Positions 44,250 to 53,276 are shown, counted from the first letter of the stretch. The stretch: 64,000 nt of DNA from DATARH01 sp036268425 (GCA_036268425.1 DATAUE010000114.1:200465-264464); one strand, 5' to 3'. A program made the numbers and translations. Notes: generated from the sequence alone by a model not told the origin.

Positions 44250-45011
44250 TTACCGCCGGAAATCGGCCCCTTGCTTTTCGACCGTGCGAACCAGGCCCTG
44301 CCATTCCATCAGACCGTAAGTTTCGGTGTCGCGGAGCGATTGCATGCGCGTCGCGGCGGCCTGCACGACAGGCGGCTCGACCATAACCGGCGCCACCCCC
44401 ATCTGGCGCGCGATCAGTTCGAGTTCGCAGGCCCGCTCCAGCGTATAAAGCCGCTGAAACGCACCATGCACGGTCGGGCCGAAGGTCAGAAGGCCGTGGT
44501 TCATCAGCACGACGCAGCTTCCCTGCTGGCAGGTGCGGCCGAGCGCTTCGCATTCGTCGGTCGTCGCCGGCACACCGTAAGGGTGGTAGGCGACGTCGTC
44601 ATACACATGCAGCGCGTCCTGGCTGATCGGCCGGATACCCTTTTCGATCAGCGATACGCCGGCCCCGGCGCGAGTATGCGTGTGTGTGACGCAATTCGCA
44701 TCCGCGCGCGCTCTGTAGACGCCGCTGTGGATTGTAAAACCGGCATTGTTGAACTTGCCGGAATCGCCGCGCACGTTGCCGTCGAAATCCATTTTGACGA
44801 GGCTTGAGGCGGTGACCTCGTCAAACATCTCGCCGTAATTGTTGATCAGGAACGTGTCGGGCTCGCCCGGCACCCGCACCGAGAAATGCGTGTTGATCGT
44901 GTCGGTCCAGCCGAGATGGTTCACGACGTGATAAAGCGCGGCCAGATCGCAACGCGCCTGCCATTCGGCATCGGTCATCTCGGTATTCATGAGCTGCGGC
45001 AACGCGGCCAT
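44250..45011 (-). CDS. Class II aldolase/adducin family protein
   Basis: A 253-residue adducin-type protein, distinct from the one at 30264. NTHFSVRVPGEPDTFLINNY, AGFTIHSGVYRARAD, CVTHTHTRAGAGVS (metal His pair) and LMNHGLLTFGPTV (third His) are clear. The Glu of true aldolases is missing at the usual place. ATG 45011 follows CGAGGAACGATCG and is firm. Substrate unknown; a link to the enolase-superfamily gene nearby is possible but they are on opposite strands. Confidence 0.87.
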   Translation of the reverse strand: MAALPQLMNTEMTDAEWQARCDLAALYHVVNHLGWTDTINTHFSVRVPGEPDTFLINNYGEMFDEVTASSLVKMDFDGNVRGDSGKFNNAGFTIHSGVYRARADANCVTHTHTRAGAGVSLIEKGIRPISQDALHVYDDVAYHPYGVPATTDECEALGRTCQQGSCVVLMNHGLLTFGPTVHGAFQRLYTLERACELELIARQMGVAPVMVEPPVVQAAATRMQSLRDTETYGLMEWQGLVRTVEKQGADFRR

Positions 45012-45140
45012 CGATCGTTCCTCGTATACAGACACAGGCGAGCGGGACGGCAGCGCGCCGCCCACGCCGCCTGATCCTGTCCGACCGATCGCAATGCTGC
45101 AACCGCCGCGCACGCGAACCAGCCCCCCTGCCGCTACGCA

Positions 45141-45203
45141 TCAGAAAAATTGGGGCATCAGTAAAATTGGAGCGTCAGTAAAATTGGGGCGTCAGAAAAA
45201 TTT
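45141..45203. repeat. 17-bp tandem repeat, 3.7 copies
   Basis: Units start at 45141, 45158, 45175 and 45192: TCAGAAAAATTGGGGCA, TCAGTAAAATTGGAGCG, TCAGTAAAATTGGGGCG, then TCAGAAAAATTT. The last unit overlaps the stop and last codons (KFF) of the membrane protein gene on the minus strand, so the array lies exactly at its 3' end. Read leftward each unit supplies a TGA followed by a T-rich tract. Confidence 0.92.
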
Positions 45204-45524
45204 ATGGCGGGCATCCGCGCGCTCCCAGCCGAGGCTCAGGTAGCGGTCGATCGCCATCTGGTTCGCGCGGAAACCGAAGAAAACGCACAAGCCGGCGCCG
45301 ATCAGCGACAACCACAGATCGAGCGTCGCGGCGCGGCTGGTCGGCACAAGATCGACGACCAGCAGGACGATATTGAACACGACCATCGCCGCGCCCCACA
45401 CCTGCAAGCCTCGCTGGAACAGCGGCAAGCCCAGAATGCCGCTGCCGAGACAACAGCCCCAGCTCCACCCCTCCTGCATTACCTTGATTTCGCCGGTACG
45501 CGGGTGGCGCAGGGAAACGCTCAT
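45192..45524 (-). CDS. Small inner-membrane protein
   Basis: A 110-residue protein with two or three membrane segments: GILGLPLFQRGLQVWGAAMV, VVFNIVLLVVDLVP and LDLWLSLIGAGLCVFFGF, then a soluble tail NQMAIDRYLSLGWERADA. The N-terminal TGEIKVMQEGWSWGCC and the tail resemble small DUF2628-like membrane proteins. No function known. Its 3' end falls in a 17-bp tandem repeat. Divergent from the enoyl-CoA hydratase gene. Confidence 0.7.
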   Translation of the reverse strand: MSVSLRHPRTGEIKVMQEGWSWGCCLGSGILGLPLFQRGLQVWGAAMVVFNIVLLVVDLVPTSRAATLDLWLSLIGAGLCVFFGFRANQMAIDRYLSLGWERADARHKFF

Positions 45525-45651
45525 GGGATGCCTCGCTGACGACGCCGCGGCAAACAGTATAACGGCGTTGCCGCTGCCGGCCGGATCGGAGAGTGTTGCG
45601 GTTCCGCCAAACGCCCGCCAATACCTCCCGCTTCGAGCAAGGATACGACAG

Positions 45652-46428
45652 ATGACCGATTACCGTTTCTGTACCGTCGAGGATGAAGGGCGGGTGCGCA
45701 TCGTCACGATCAACCGTCCCGAGGTGCTGAACGCACTGCACAGCGAAGCGCATTGGGAATTCGACGGGGTATGGAACGAATTTGCGGCAAACCCCGATTT
45801 GTGGGTCGGCATCATCACCGGCGCCGGCGAGCGGGCCTTTTCTGCCGGCAACGACCTCAAGGTGCAGGCCGCCGGGCGGCGCACGCCGCGCCCATCTACC
45901 GGGTTTGCCGGGCTGTCGCATCGCTTCGATCTGGAAAAGCCGCTGATTGCCGCGGTCAACGGCGTCGCGATGGGCGGCGGGTTCGAGGCGGCGCTCGCTT
46001 GCGACATCATCATCGCCGCGGAAAACGCCGTTTTCGCTTTGCCGGAGCCGCGCGTCGGGCTGATTGCCGGCAGCGGCGTGCATCGCCTGCCGCGCATGAT
46101 CCCGCAGAAACAGGCGCTCGGCATGATCCTGACCGGACGGCGCGTTGCGGCCGCCGAGGGCCAGACGCTCGGCTTTGTCAACGAGGTGGTGCCGGTCGGC
46201 GAGGCCCTCACGGCAGCCAAGCGCTGGGCCGGGCTGGTCCTCGAATGCTCGCCGATGGCGATCCGCGCCTCGAAGCAGTCGGTGTACAAAAGCCTCGACG
46301 AGCCGACCTTGCAAGCCGCAATGCGCACGACCTACCCGGCGGTCAAGGCCAATCTCGAAAGCCAGGATTACATCGAAGGCCCCAAAGCCTTTGCCGAGCG
46401 GCGCAAGCCGAACTGGCAGAACCGATAG
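45652..46428 (+). CDS. Enoyl-CoA hydratase/isomerase family protein
   Basis: A 258-residue crotonase-fold protein: VRIVTINRPEVLNALHSEAH, AFSAGNDLKVQAAG (first oxyanion-hole strand) and AAVNGVAMGGGFEAALACD (second), then LPEPRVGLIAGSGVHRLPR. The position of the Glu usually in ECH signature pairs (near residue 120 and 140) contains PEPRVGL. Reaction on the enoyl-CoA is likely but related folds include isomerases and decarboxylases. ATG 45652 opens the conserved part. The PdxR-like regulator starts 18 bases later. Confidence 0.88.
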   Translation: MTDYRFCTVEDEGRVRIVTINRPEVLNALHSEAHWEFDGVWNEFAANPDLWVGIITGAGERAFSAGNDLKVQAAGRRTPRPSTGFAGLSHRFDLEKPLIAAVNGVAMGGGFEAALACDIIIAAENAVFALPEPRVGLIAGSGVHRLPRMIPQKQALGMILTGRRVAAAEGQTLGFVNEVVPVGEALTAAKRWAGLVLECSPMAIRASKQSVYKSLDEPTLQAAMRTTYPAVKANLESQDYIEGPKAFAERRKPNWQNR

Positions 46429-46446
46429 CCGAGCACTCGTCCGGCA

Positions 46447-47973
46447 ATGCCGTCTGTTCGCGCCTCGCTGCGGCCGGCCGGAGCGGCGCTGTGGACAACG
46501 CGGCTCGACCGGACATCGACGCTACCGCTGTCACGCCAGCTTGCGACCGCCCTGCGCCAGGCAATTTCCGACGGCAGCCTCGGAGTCGGGGCGCGACTGC
46601 CGTCGAGCCGCGCCCTAGCCGGCGAATTGGGGCTGGCGCGCAGTACCGTCGTCGGCGTTTTCGAGCAACTGACAGCAGAGGGCTATATCGCCGCCAAAGC
46701 CGGTTCGAGCCACTACATTCCGGCACGTGCCGACGCCGGCGCTGCACCGGCGAACGATAAAGAGCGTCCGACGACGCCGCGGCTATTGTCGCGGCAGGCT
46801 AAACTGTTGAGCCGCCTCGCGCCACCGCCTCGCGCCACGCCGCGGCCGTTCGAGATGGGCTATGCCGAAATCGACGGCCGCTTTATCGCGACTTGGAAGC
46901 GACTCGCATCGCGCACGCTTAGCGGCCGGTCGCGGATCGACTGGAATTACGGCGATCCGCAAGGCGAGCCGCGGCTGCGCGCCGCGATCGCCGAATATCT
47001 CGCGGCCGCGCGTGGCGTGCGCTGCCGACCGGAGCAGATCGTGCTGACTGCCGGGACGCAGCAGGGTCTCAGCATCACGGCGCGCATCCTGATCGACCCG
47101 GGCACGAGCGCCTGGGTCGAAGACCCCTGCTACCGCATTGCGCTCGACATCCTGCGCGCGGCCGAGGCTCGTATCGTTCCGATGCCGGTTGACGGGCACG
47201 GCCTCGACATTGCAGCGGCGCCGGCCGACGCGGCGCCGCCGCGGCTCGTCTACACGACGCCGTCGCGGCAATACCCGCTTGGCGTGGCGATGCCGCTGGC
47301 ACGCCGGCTGGCGCTGCTGGCCTGGGCCGAGCGCGCCGGCGCATGGATCATCGAAGACGATTACGAAAGCGAGTTTCAGCGGCCGGGGCGCACGCTGCCA
47401 TCACTGCAAGGTCTCGATCGTGCCGGCCGCGTGATCTATCTCGGCACCTTCAGCAAATTGCTGTTTCCCTCGCTGCGGCTCGGCTATGCGGTGCTGCCGG
47501 AAGACCTCGTCGAGCCGTTCATCGCCGTGCGGCACCTGACCGACCGGCAAAGCTCGGGTCTGATCCAGGCGATTATGACCGAGTTCATCCTCGGCGGTCA
47601 TTTCGCACGGCACCTGAAACGGATGCGGACGCATTACGCGGCGCGGCAGGAGTTTTTGTGCGATCTGCTGTCTCGGCGATTGCCGGGACTGCTCGACATC
47701 AAGCCGGTCGAATCCGGCATGTACCTGACTGCCGGTCTGCCCAGCGGCTGGGACGACCGGGCGATTGCCGCAAAGCTCGCCGCGGTCGGCGTCACCGCGC
47801 TGCCGCTCTCGGCGCTGACCCTCGCGACAAAGCGGCCGCCCGGTCTTGTGCTCGGTTATGCCGGCCATACGGACGCGGCAATGGAACGCGCCGCGCAACG
47901 CATGACCTACGCGCTGGAGACCGAAACTGGCCTGACTCTTCTGACAGAAGCGGAGCTTTATTCAGACCGGTGA
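46447..47973 (+). CDS. MocR/PdxR-type regulator (GntR plus aminotransferase fold)
   Basis: A 508-residue fusion. Residues about 20-95: GntR winged helix (LSRQLATALRQAISDGSLGV, GARLPSSRALAGELGLARST). Residues 125-500: fold-type I aminotransferase domain with the PLP Lys in YLGTFSKLLFPSLRLGY, Asp in IIEDDYESEFQ and an Arg near the end. Such proteins sense PLP or an amino acid and regulate an adjacent gene. The next gene downstream on this strand is a PNPOx-like protein, which fits a vitamin B6 link, though it may target other genes. Confidence 0.88.
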   Translation: MPSVRASLRPAGAALWTTRLDRTSTLPLSRQLATALRQAISDGSLGVGARLPSSRALAGELGLARSTVVGVFEQLTAEGYIAAKAGSSHYIPARADAGAAPANDKERPTTPRLLSRQAKLLSRLAPPPRATPRPFEMGYAEIDGRFIATWKRLASRTLSGRSRIDWNYGDPQGEPRLRAAIAEYLAAARGVRCRPEQIVLTAGTQQGLSITARILIDPGTSAWVEDPCYRIALDILRAAEARIVPMPVDGHGLDIAAAPADAAPPRLVYTTPSRQYPLGVAMPLARRLALLAWAERAGAWIIEDDYESEFQRPGRTLPSLQGLDRAGRVIYLGTFSKLLFPSLRLGYAVLPEDLVEPFIAVRHLTDRQSSGLIQAIMTEFILGGHFARHLKRMRTHYAARQEFLCDLLSRRLPGLLDIKPVESGMYLTAGLPSGWDDRAIAAKLAAVGVTALPLSALTLATKRPPGLVLGYAGHTDAAMERAAQRMTYALETETGLTLLTEAELYSDR

Positions 47974-48025
47974 GCCGGTTTAGCCTTGCAAAACATCCGA
48001 TCCTCGACGCTGAGAGTTTTGTGCC

Positions 48026-48745
48026 ATGCCTGACACCTCCGCCCTTCCCGCCTTTGTCCCGAGCCGGCAGAGCCGGGTGCGCCGCCACCCCGAGCGCGGG
48101 CATTACGACCGCGAAACCGTGTTCGCCATCCTCGACGCGTCGCTGATGTGCCATGTCGGCTACGCGATCGACGGCAAGCCCTATGTAACGCCGACGCTGT
48201 TCTGGCGCGACGGCGAGACGCTCTACTGGCACGGTTCTTCGGCCAGCCGCATGTTGCGCACGCAGCGCGAGGGAATCCCGGTCTGCATCACGGTCAGCCA
48301 TGTCGATGGGCTGGTCCTGGCGCGCTCGGCGTTTCATCATTCGCTGAACTACCGCGCGGTGATGGCATTCGGCACGGCGGCGATCGTGACCGATGAAGCC
48401 GAAAAAGAGGCCGGCTTCAACGCCTTTATCGAGCGCATCTATCCCGGCCGCACCGCCCTGATGCGCGGGATTTCGGCGCAGGAGATGAAGGCGACGACAC
48501 TGATGAGCATGGTCATCGAGGAAGCATCAGCGAAAATCCGCGAAGGCGGCCCGATCGACCTCGAAAGCGACCACGACGCCGATTGCTGGGCCGGCACGAT
48601 CCCGATCGTGCAGCATCTCGGTGCACCGATTCCCGACCCGCTGGTGCCCGCCCGCGGCGATCAGCAGCGCGAGACCGGTCATTTCCCCGAACGCGGCGGA
48701 TTCAGCGATATATTGCTGGCGCTGGCCCGCCGCGAGACGCCGTGA
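48026..48745 (+). CDS. Pyridoxamine-phosphate-oxidase-like flavin-binding protein
   Basis: A 239-residue split-barrel protein of the flavin-nucleotide-binding (COG3467) type: GHYDRETVFAILDASLMCHV, YAIDGKPYVTPTLFWRDGET, WHGSSASRM and MAFGTAAIVTDEAEK. It binds FMN in relatives; oxidation of pyridoxal compounds is not proven. It lies 52 bases after the PdxR-like gene and its stop TGA overlaps the cupin ATG by one base. Confidence 0.87.
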   Translation: MPDTSALPAFVPSRQSRVRRHPERGHYDRETVFAILDASLMCHVGYAIDGKPYVTPTLFWRDGETLYWHGSSASRMLRTQREGIPVCITVSHVDGLVLARSAFHHSLNYRAVMAFGTAAIVTDEAEKEAGFNAFIERIYPGRTALMRGISAQEMKATTLMSMVIEEASAKIREGGPIDLESDHDADCWAGTIPIVQHLGAPIPDPLVPARGDQQRETGHFPERGGFSDILLALARRETP

Positions 48746-49077
48746 TGGACCGCACGCCGCCACCGCTATCGTTGGCCGCCGCTCTTGCCCTGCCGTTGCC
48801 GGAGGGGCGGCGCTCGGCGGAAATCTTTGTCGATGGCGATCTCGAAATCCGCCTTTACGCGCCACAGGGCCACGATCCGCAAACACCGCACGACCGTGAC
48901 GAGCTTTATATTGTCGCGGCGGGGCACGGCAAATTCCGTGTCGGCGACCGGGTCGATGCGATCACACCCGGCGCGCTGCTGTACGTCGCGGCACACGAGA
49001 CGCACCGCTTTGAGGATTTTTCCGACGATTTCGCGGCTTGGGTGGTGTTTTACGGCCCCCAGAAACCGCCGAAATAG
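48745..49077 (+). CDS. Small cupin protein
   Basis: A 110-residue single-domain cupin: DRDELYIVAAGHGKFRVGD is motif 1, ITPGALLYVAAHETHRFEDF is motif 2 with the metal His. Likely a metal-binding dioxygenase, isomerase or sensor. It is coupled to the flavin-binding protein upstream (TGATG). Its stop at 49075-49077 abuts the stop of the MFS gene from the other strand with no spacer at all. Confidence 0.83.
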   Translation: MDRTPPPLSLAAALALPLPEGRRSAEIFVDGDLEIRLYAPQGHDPQTPHDRDELYIVAAGHGKFRVGDRVDAITPGALLYVAAHETHRFEDFSDDFAAWVVFYGPQKPPK

Positions 49078-50337
49078 CTACTCCGCCGGCTGCAGGGCGT
49101 CGCGGCGGCGGCGCTTCGAGGCGGCGCGACGGTCGCCGACAAAGGCGGTGACCGCCGTAATCACCATCACGATGACGCTGACCCGGAACACCCATTGCGG
49201 CGCGCCGTGGTCCATAATGAAACCGAACATCAAGGGGCCGATCGTACCGGCGATGTTGAAGCCGGTGGTGACGACGCCAAACGTGCGGCCCACAGCGCCC
49301 GGAGGCGCGGCGGCGCGCACCAGCATGTCGCGTGACGGCATGATCAGGCCGCCAAGAAAGCCCGCGCAGGCCATCGCCGCAATCAGCGGCGCCGTGCCCA
49401 GCGCAACGGTACCGATGACGAGGACGATACAGGCGTTGATCGCATAACCGACCGCCGCGACATCGGCGTGCCGGCGCGTCATGTCGGCGACGAAGCCGCC
49501 GGCCAGAACGCCGAAGGCTTGCGCCGCGAGGTAGCTGGTGAGCGCCAGATTGGCGATCGACAGCGGCGTGGCATAGGCGCTGGTCAGCGCAACGACCGAA
49601 AAATTGCTGATGCCGCTGCCCGACAGGCTGAGCAGCGCAAAAAACCCGGTCAGCGCCAGGATCGTCGGCGTCAGGATCGCGGTCAGTCCTTGCCGTGCTG
49701 GCGCCATATCAGCGTTTGCCGCGGCCGGCATCGGCGCAGCGGCATTTTCGATACGGACGCAGCCGAGCAGCAGCGCCACGACAAGCGCCATCGCCCCGGC
49801 GGCGACCAGGGCGGTGCTGAGGCCGAACGCCGCCACGATCGCCAGCATCGCGATCGGCGCCACGGCATTGCCGAGAAACCCGGAAAACGTATGGATCGAA
49901 AAAGCGCGGCCAACCCGGGCCGGCGCGATGCGCGCCGACAGCAGCGCGTAATCGGCCGGGTGGAAAACGCTGTTGGAAAGGCCGATGATCCCCATCGCCA
50001 ACAGCAGATGCGCGTAGGTCGGCGACGACCCGAACCCGATAAAGGCGGTCCCGGCGACGCACAGCGCGATCACCAGCATCCGCCGCGACCCCAGCCGATC
50101 GACCAGAAAGCCCACCGGCAGCTGCGCCGCGACCGACAGCACATTCGCCACGGTCAAGGCGAAGCCAAGCTCGACAAAGCCGATGCCGAGCCTTGCCTTC
50201 AGAAACGGAAACAGCGGCGGCAGCACCAGATTCTGGAAATGGTTGACGAAATGCGCCGCTGAGACCAGCGCGATCGCCTGGTATTCCGCGACCTTCCCGC
50301 TGCTGTGACCGGGACCGGTCAACGCCTGCGTCGTCAT
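49078..50337 (-). CDS. MFS transporter
   Basis: A 419-residue major facilitator with about twelve hydrophobic segments: AHFVNHFQNLVLPPLFPFLK, FVELGFALTVANVLSVAAQL, GFLVDRLGSRRMLVIAL (loop 2-3 motif), SNSVFHPADYALLSARI and IPG-free C-terminal half. The start and the FHPADYA segment resemble the fosmidomycin-resistance-like (FSR) group. ATG 50337 has AAGG upstream; the frame is open higher up without features. Substrate unknown. Confidence 0.87.
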   Translation of the reverse strand: MTTQALTGPGHSSGKVAEYQAIALVSAAHFVNHFQNLVLPPLFPFLKARLGIGFVELGFALTVANVLSVAAQLPVGFLVDRLGSRRMLVIALCVAGTAFIGFGSSPTYAHLLLAMGIIGLSNSVFHPADYALLSARIAPARVGRAFSIHTFSGFLGNAVAPIAMLAIVAAFGLSTALVAAGAMALVVALLLGCVRIENAAAPMPAAANADMAPARQGLTAILTPTILALTGFFALLSLSGSGISNFSVVALTSAYATPLSIANLALTSYLAAQAFGVLAGGFVADMTRRHADVAAVGYAINACIVLVIGTVALGTAPLIAAMACAGFLGGLIMPSRDMLVRAAAPPGAVGRTFGVVTTGFNIAGTIGPLMFGFIMDHGAPQWVFRVSVIVMVITAVTAFVGDRRAASKRRRRDALQPAE

Positions 50338-50497
50338 CCCGATTGCCTTTTTCCGCGCCAGAATGCCCAGGATGCCGCGACACCGTACAACCGGCAAGCA
50401 TCGCTTCGGCAACGCTGCCCTTATCCAGAAGCAGTCAGCCGGAATATGGTGCCGTGCTCGCCGCGCCAGGCGGCAGCGTTGTGCGGGAGGAACAGAA

Positions 50498-51007
50498 ATG
50501 ACACTCGAAGTACGCCGCGTCGTCACCGGGCACGACGCCAACGGCAAGGCCGTCGTCAAAAGCGACGAGCGCATGGCCGGAATCGCCGGGCGCGGGCGAT
50601 CCTATATCCACCGCTGCGAAATCTGGTCGACCGACAAGATGCCGGTCGACAATTCCGACGTTGCTGACGCGGCGCAGCGCGCCGGCTTCGTCGTTCGCCA
50701 CAACTATGTCGGCTCGGGCCAGGGCAGCGTGATCCGAGTTACCGAATTCGCACCCGGCGCCCCAAAATTCATGCATCGCACCGAAACCGTCGATTACGCC
50801 ATCCTGCTGTCGGGCGAATGCGATCTCGAACTCGATGACGGTGAAACCGTGCATCTAACGCAAGGCGACATCGTCGTGCAGCGCGGCACGATGCACGGTT
50901 GGGTCAATACCGGCTCCGAACCCTGTGTCTTCGCCTTCATCCTGATCGATGCCGATCCGGTCAGCGCCAACGGCCACAGCCTGACGACGCATTACCCGGC
51001 ACCGTAA
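50498..51007 (+). CDS. Cupin domain protein
   Basis: A 169-residue cupin with motif 1 in HRTETVDYAILLSGECDLEL and motif 2 in TQGDIVVQRGTMHGWVNTG. It is larger than the cupin at 48745 and preceded by VRRVVTGHDANGKAVV, a start seen in cupins that act on hydroxylated acids. ATG 50498 follows GGGAGGAACAGAA and is firm. Only one base separates it from the nagA-like gene, so they form one transcript. Reaction unknown. Confidence 0.86.
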   Translation: MTLEVRRVVTGHDANGKAVVKSDERMAGIAGRGRSYIHRCEIWSTDKMPVDNSDVADAAQRAGFVVRHNYVGSGQGSVIRVTEFAPGAPKFMHRTETVDYAILLSGECDLELDDGETVHLTQGDIVVQRGTMHGWVNTGSEPCVFAFILIDADPVSANGHSLTTHYPAP

Positions 51008-51008
51008 G

Positions 51009-52154
51009 ATGCACGCCGTTGCCGCCGACACCGTCTTTGACGGCACGCGAATCCATAGCGGCTGCGCGGTTCTGATCGAGGGCGCCGACATCGTCGGGCT
51101 GGTCGCGCGGGCTGAAACGCAAGCCGGTGTGCCGGTGCGGAACATGCCGTCCGGCGCGTGGCTCGCGCCGGGCTTTATCGATGTGCAGGTCAATGGCGGC
51201 GGCGATGTGCTGTTCAACGATTCCCCAAATCCGCAGGCCATCGCCACGATTGCCGCGGCGCATCGGCGGTTTGGCACGACTGGGTTTCTGCCGACGCTGA
51301 TCAGCGACAATGCAGCGACGATGCGCGCCGCCAGCGACGCCGCCGATGCCGCCGCCGCGGTCCTGCCTGGCGTGCTCGGTGTTCATTTCGAAGGCCCCTT
51401 CGTGTCGCCGGAGAGAGCTGGGGTACATGACCGCGCAATGCTGCGCCAACCGACACCCAATGATCTGGCGCTGCTGACCCAGCCGCGCCGCGGCGTCACA
51501 CTGGCGACGGTGGCGCCCGAATGCCTCCCCGTCGGGTTTATCGAGCACCTCGTCGCGGCCGGGATACGGGTGTCGCTCGGCCATTCGATGGCGACTTATG
51601 ACGAAACCCGCGCCGCAATCGATGCCGGGATGACGGGCTTCACCCATCTGTTCAACGCGATGCGCCCGATGACGGCCCGCGAACCCGGCCCGATCGCGGC
51701 GGCGCTGGAGGATACGCGCGCATTTTATGGGCTGATCGTCGATGGCGTGCATGTCGCGCCGGCAATGCTGCGTCTCGCGTTGCGCAGCGCCGGGCGGGCA
51801 ATGCTGGTGACCGACGCAATGCCGCCAGTCGGCGGTTTGCAGCCGCATTTCCGGCTGGCCGGCAAGGCGGTCGAGGCGCACGACGGTCGCTGTGCCACCG
51901 CTGACGGCACACTGGCGGGGTCGGTACTCGACATGGCGAGCGCGGTGCGCAACTGCATCGGGTTGCTCGGCCTCGATCTGCCGCAGGCGCTCACGCTCGC
52001 CAGCGCGACCCCCGCCGATTTCCTCGGGCTGGGGCACCGTCTCGGGCGTCTCGCGCCGGGCTACCGCGCCGACATGGTCGCGTTCGAGCCCGCCGATATC
52101 GGTGTCCTCGCGACCTGGGTCGCCGGCGAGGACGACAGCGACCGCGCCCAATAG
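51009..52154 (+). CDS. nagA: N-acetylglucosamine-6-phosphate deacetylase
   Basis: A 381-residue amidohydrolase: WLAPGFIDVQVNGGGDVLFN at the barrel start, HFEGPFVSPERAGVHD with the metal Glu, SLGHSMATYDE and GFTHLFNAMRPM with His ligands, and MLVTDAMPPVGG with the catalytic Asp, followed by GTLAGSVLDMASAVRN. It turns GlcNAc-6-phosphate into glucosamine-6-phosphate and acetate. No nagB or sugar transporter is close, so its supply is unclear; cell-wall recycling is a possible source. Cotranscribed with the cupin upstream. Confidence 0.9.
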   Translation: MHAVAADTVFDGTRIHSGCAVLIEGADIVGLVARAETQAGVPVRNMPSGAWLAPGFIDVQVNGGGDVLFNDSPNPQAIATIAAAHRRFGTTGFLPTLISDNAATMRAASDAADAAAAVLPGVLGVHFEGPFVSPERAGVHDRAMLRQPTPNDLALLTQPRRGVTLATVAPECLPVGFIEHLVAAGIRVSLGHSMATYDETRAAIDAGMTGFTHLFNAMRPMTAREPGPIAAALEDTRAFYGLIVDGVHVAPAMLRLALRSAGRAMLVTDAMPPVGGLQPHFRLAGKAVEAHDGRCATADGTLAGSVLDMASAVRNCIGLLGLDLPQALTLASATPADFLGLGHRLGRLAPGYRADMVAFEPADIGVLATWVAGEDDSDRAQ

Positions 52155-52225
52155 GTGCCGGGGATAGCCCCGCGCCGCGGTTCGGATAGAATGGCGCCAT
52201 CGCACAACCCGCCTCGGAGACATCC

Positions 52226-53068
52226 ATGAGCGTTACAATCCGCCGGCTCGCGCCGACCTTTGCGGCCGAAATTGGCGGCGTCGATCTGAGCCGCCTGACG
52301 CCGTCCGACACCGCGGCGATCAAGGAGGCGTGGCTCGCCCACAAGATTCTGGTGTTTCACGGCCAGGAACTCGATGAAGACGCGCTGGTGTTGTTCGCCG
52401 AAAAACTCGGCGACACCGAAATTCACCTGCGCCAGGCGCGCACCACCGGCCGGCGCGAGGTCATGCTGGTGTCGAACAAGACCGAGGACGGCAAGCCGAT
52501 CGGCCGGCTCGGCAACCAGGAACTCAACTGGCATATGGACCAGATCTTCATGGCGCAACCGACCGCCGGCACATTGCTTTATGCCGTCGAGGTGACGCCC
52601 GAAGGCGGCGATACCTGGTTCTGCGATCTCGCGGGCGCCTATGAGGCGTTGCCGCCGGCGCTGGCGTCGCAGGTCGAGGGTCGCCGTGCGGTGCATTCCG
52701 CCGCCACCGCCGATCGCCGCGTCGGCATCAAGCTGAGCGCGGAACAGCAGCGCAACGCCCCGGAAGTCGTGCATCCGATGGTACGCACGCATCCGCTCAG
52801 CGGCCAGAAGGGCCTCTATTTCAGCCTCAACCATACGGCGCGGGTCGATGGGCTGTCGGAGGATGACAGCCTGCCGTTATTCGACGAATTGCGCCGCCAT
52901 GCGACACAGCCGAATTTCATCTACCAGCATCACTGGCAGGTCGGCGATCTGGTGCTGTGGGATAATGCCGCGACGATGCATCGCCGCGACCCGTTCCCTA
53001 ACCACCATGCCCGCCTGATGCGGCGCGTCGGCATAAACTTTCCGGCCGAGCTGCGGGTGCCGTTTTAA
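52226..53068 (+). CDS. TauD/TfdA family 2-oxoglutarate dioxygenase
   Basis: A 280-residue Fe(II)/2-oxoglutarate enzyme. The iron triad is H in LNWHMDQIFM, the Asp two residues later, and the distal His in WDNAATMHRRDPF; the Arg for 2-oxoglutarate is in ARLMRRVGI. VFHGQELDEDALVLFAEKLG is the family N-terminal segment. Substrates of the family include taurine, herbicides and other sulfonates or ethers; none can be chosen here. Confidence 0.89.
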   Translation: MSVTIRRLAPTFAAEIGGVDLSRLTPSDTAAIKEAWLAHKILVFHGQELDEDALVLFAEKLGDTEIHLRQARTTGRREVMLVSNKTEDGKPIGRLGNQELNWHMDQIFMAQPTAGTLLYAVEVTPEGGDTWFCDLAGAYEALPPALASQVEGRRAVHSAATADRRVGIKLSAEQQRNAPEVVHPMVRTHPLSGQKGLYFSLNHTARVDGLSEDDSLPLFDELRRHATQPNFIYQHHWQVGDLVLWDNAATMHRRDPFPNHHARLMRRVGINFPAELRVPF

Positions 53069-53096
53069 GCGCACCCTTTCCCGACAGGCCCGCTTT

Positions 53097-53149
53097 TTGA
53101 CACAGTCGACTTCTTTGACACAGTCGACTTCTTGACACAGTCGACTTCT
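53097..53149. repeat. 18/17-bp tandem repeat with TTGACA hexamers, three copies
   Basis: Three copies of TTGACACAGTCGACTTCT start at 53097, 53115 and 53132 (spacing 18 and 17, sharing one T), followed by a broken unit TTGAAAC at 53150. Each copy starts with the -35 consensus TTGACA and contains the palindrome GTCGAC. The array lies 128 bases ahead of the giant glycosyltransferase gene. Confidence 0.95.
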
Positions 53150-53276
53150 TTGAAACGGCCATCGAGGCGGCGTATCAGCGGGCAGCACAACCGGGCGTTG
53201 CGGCCCAGATTGCTACCGCGGTGACGCGGCCTCGCCAGCCGTCGCCGGCGGCGCGCATGACGACACAGGAAGAGTA

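Noticed and set aside
45141..53149. CRISPR arrays at the tandem repeats (45141-45203 and 53097-53149)
   Set aside because: The units are directly adjacent with no spacers, have only 3-4 copies of 17-18 bp, and no cas genes are present.
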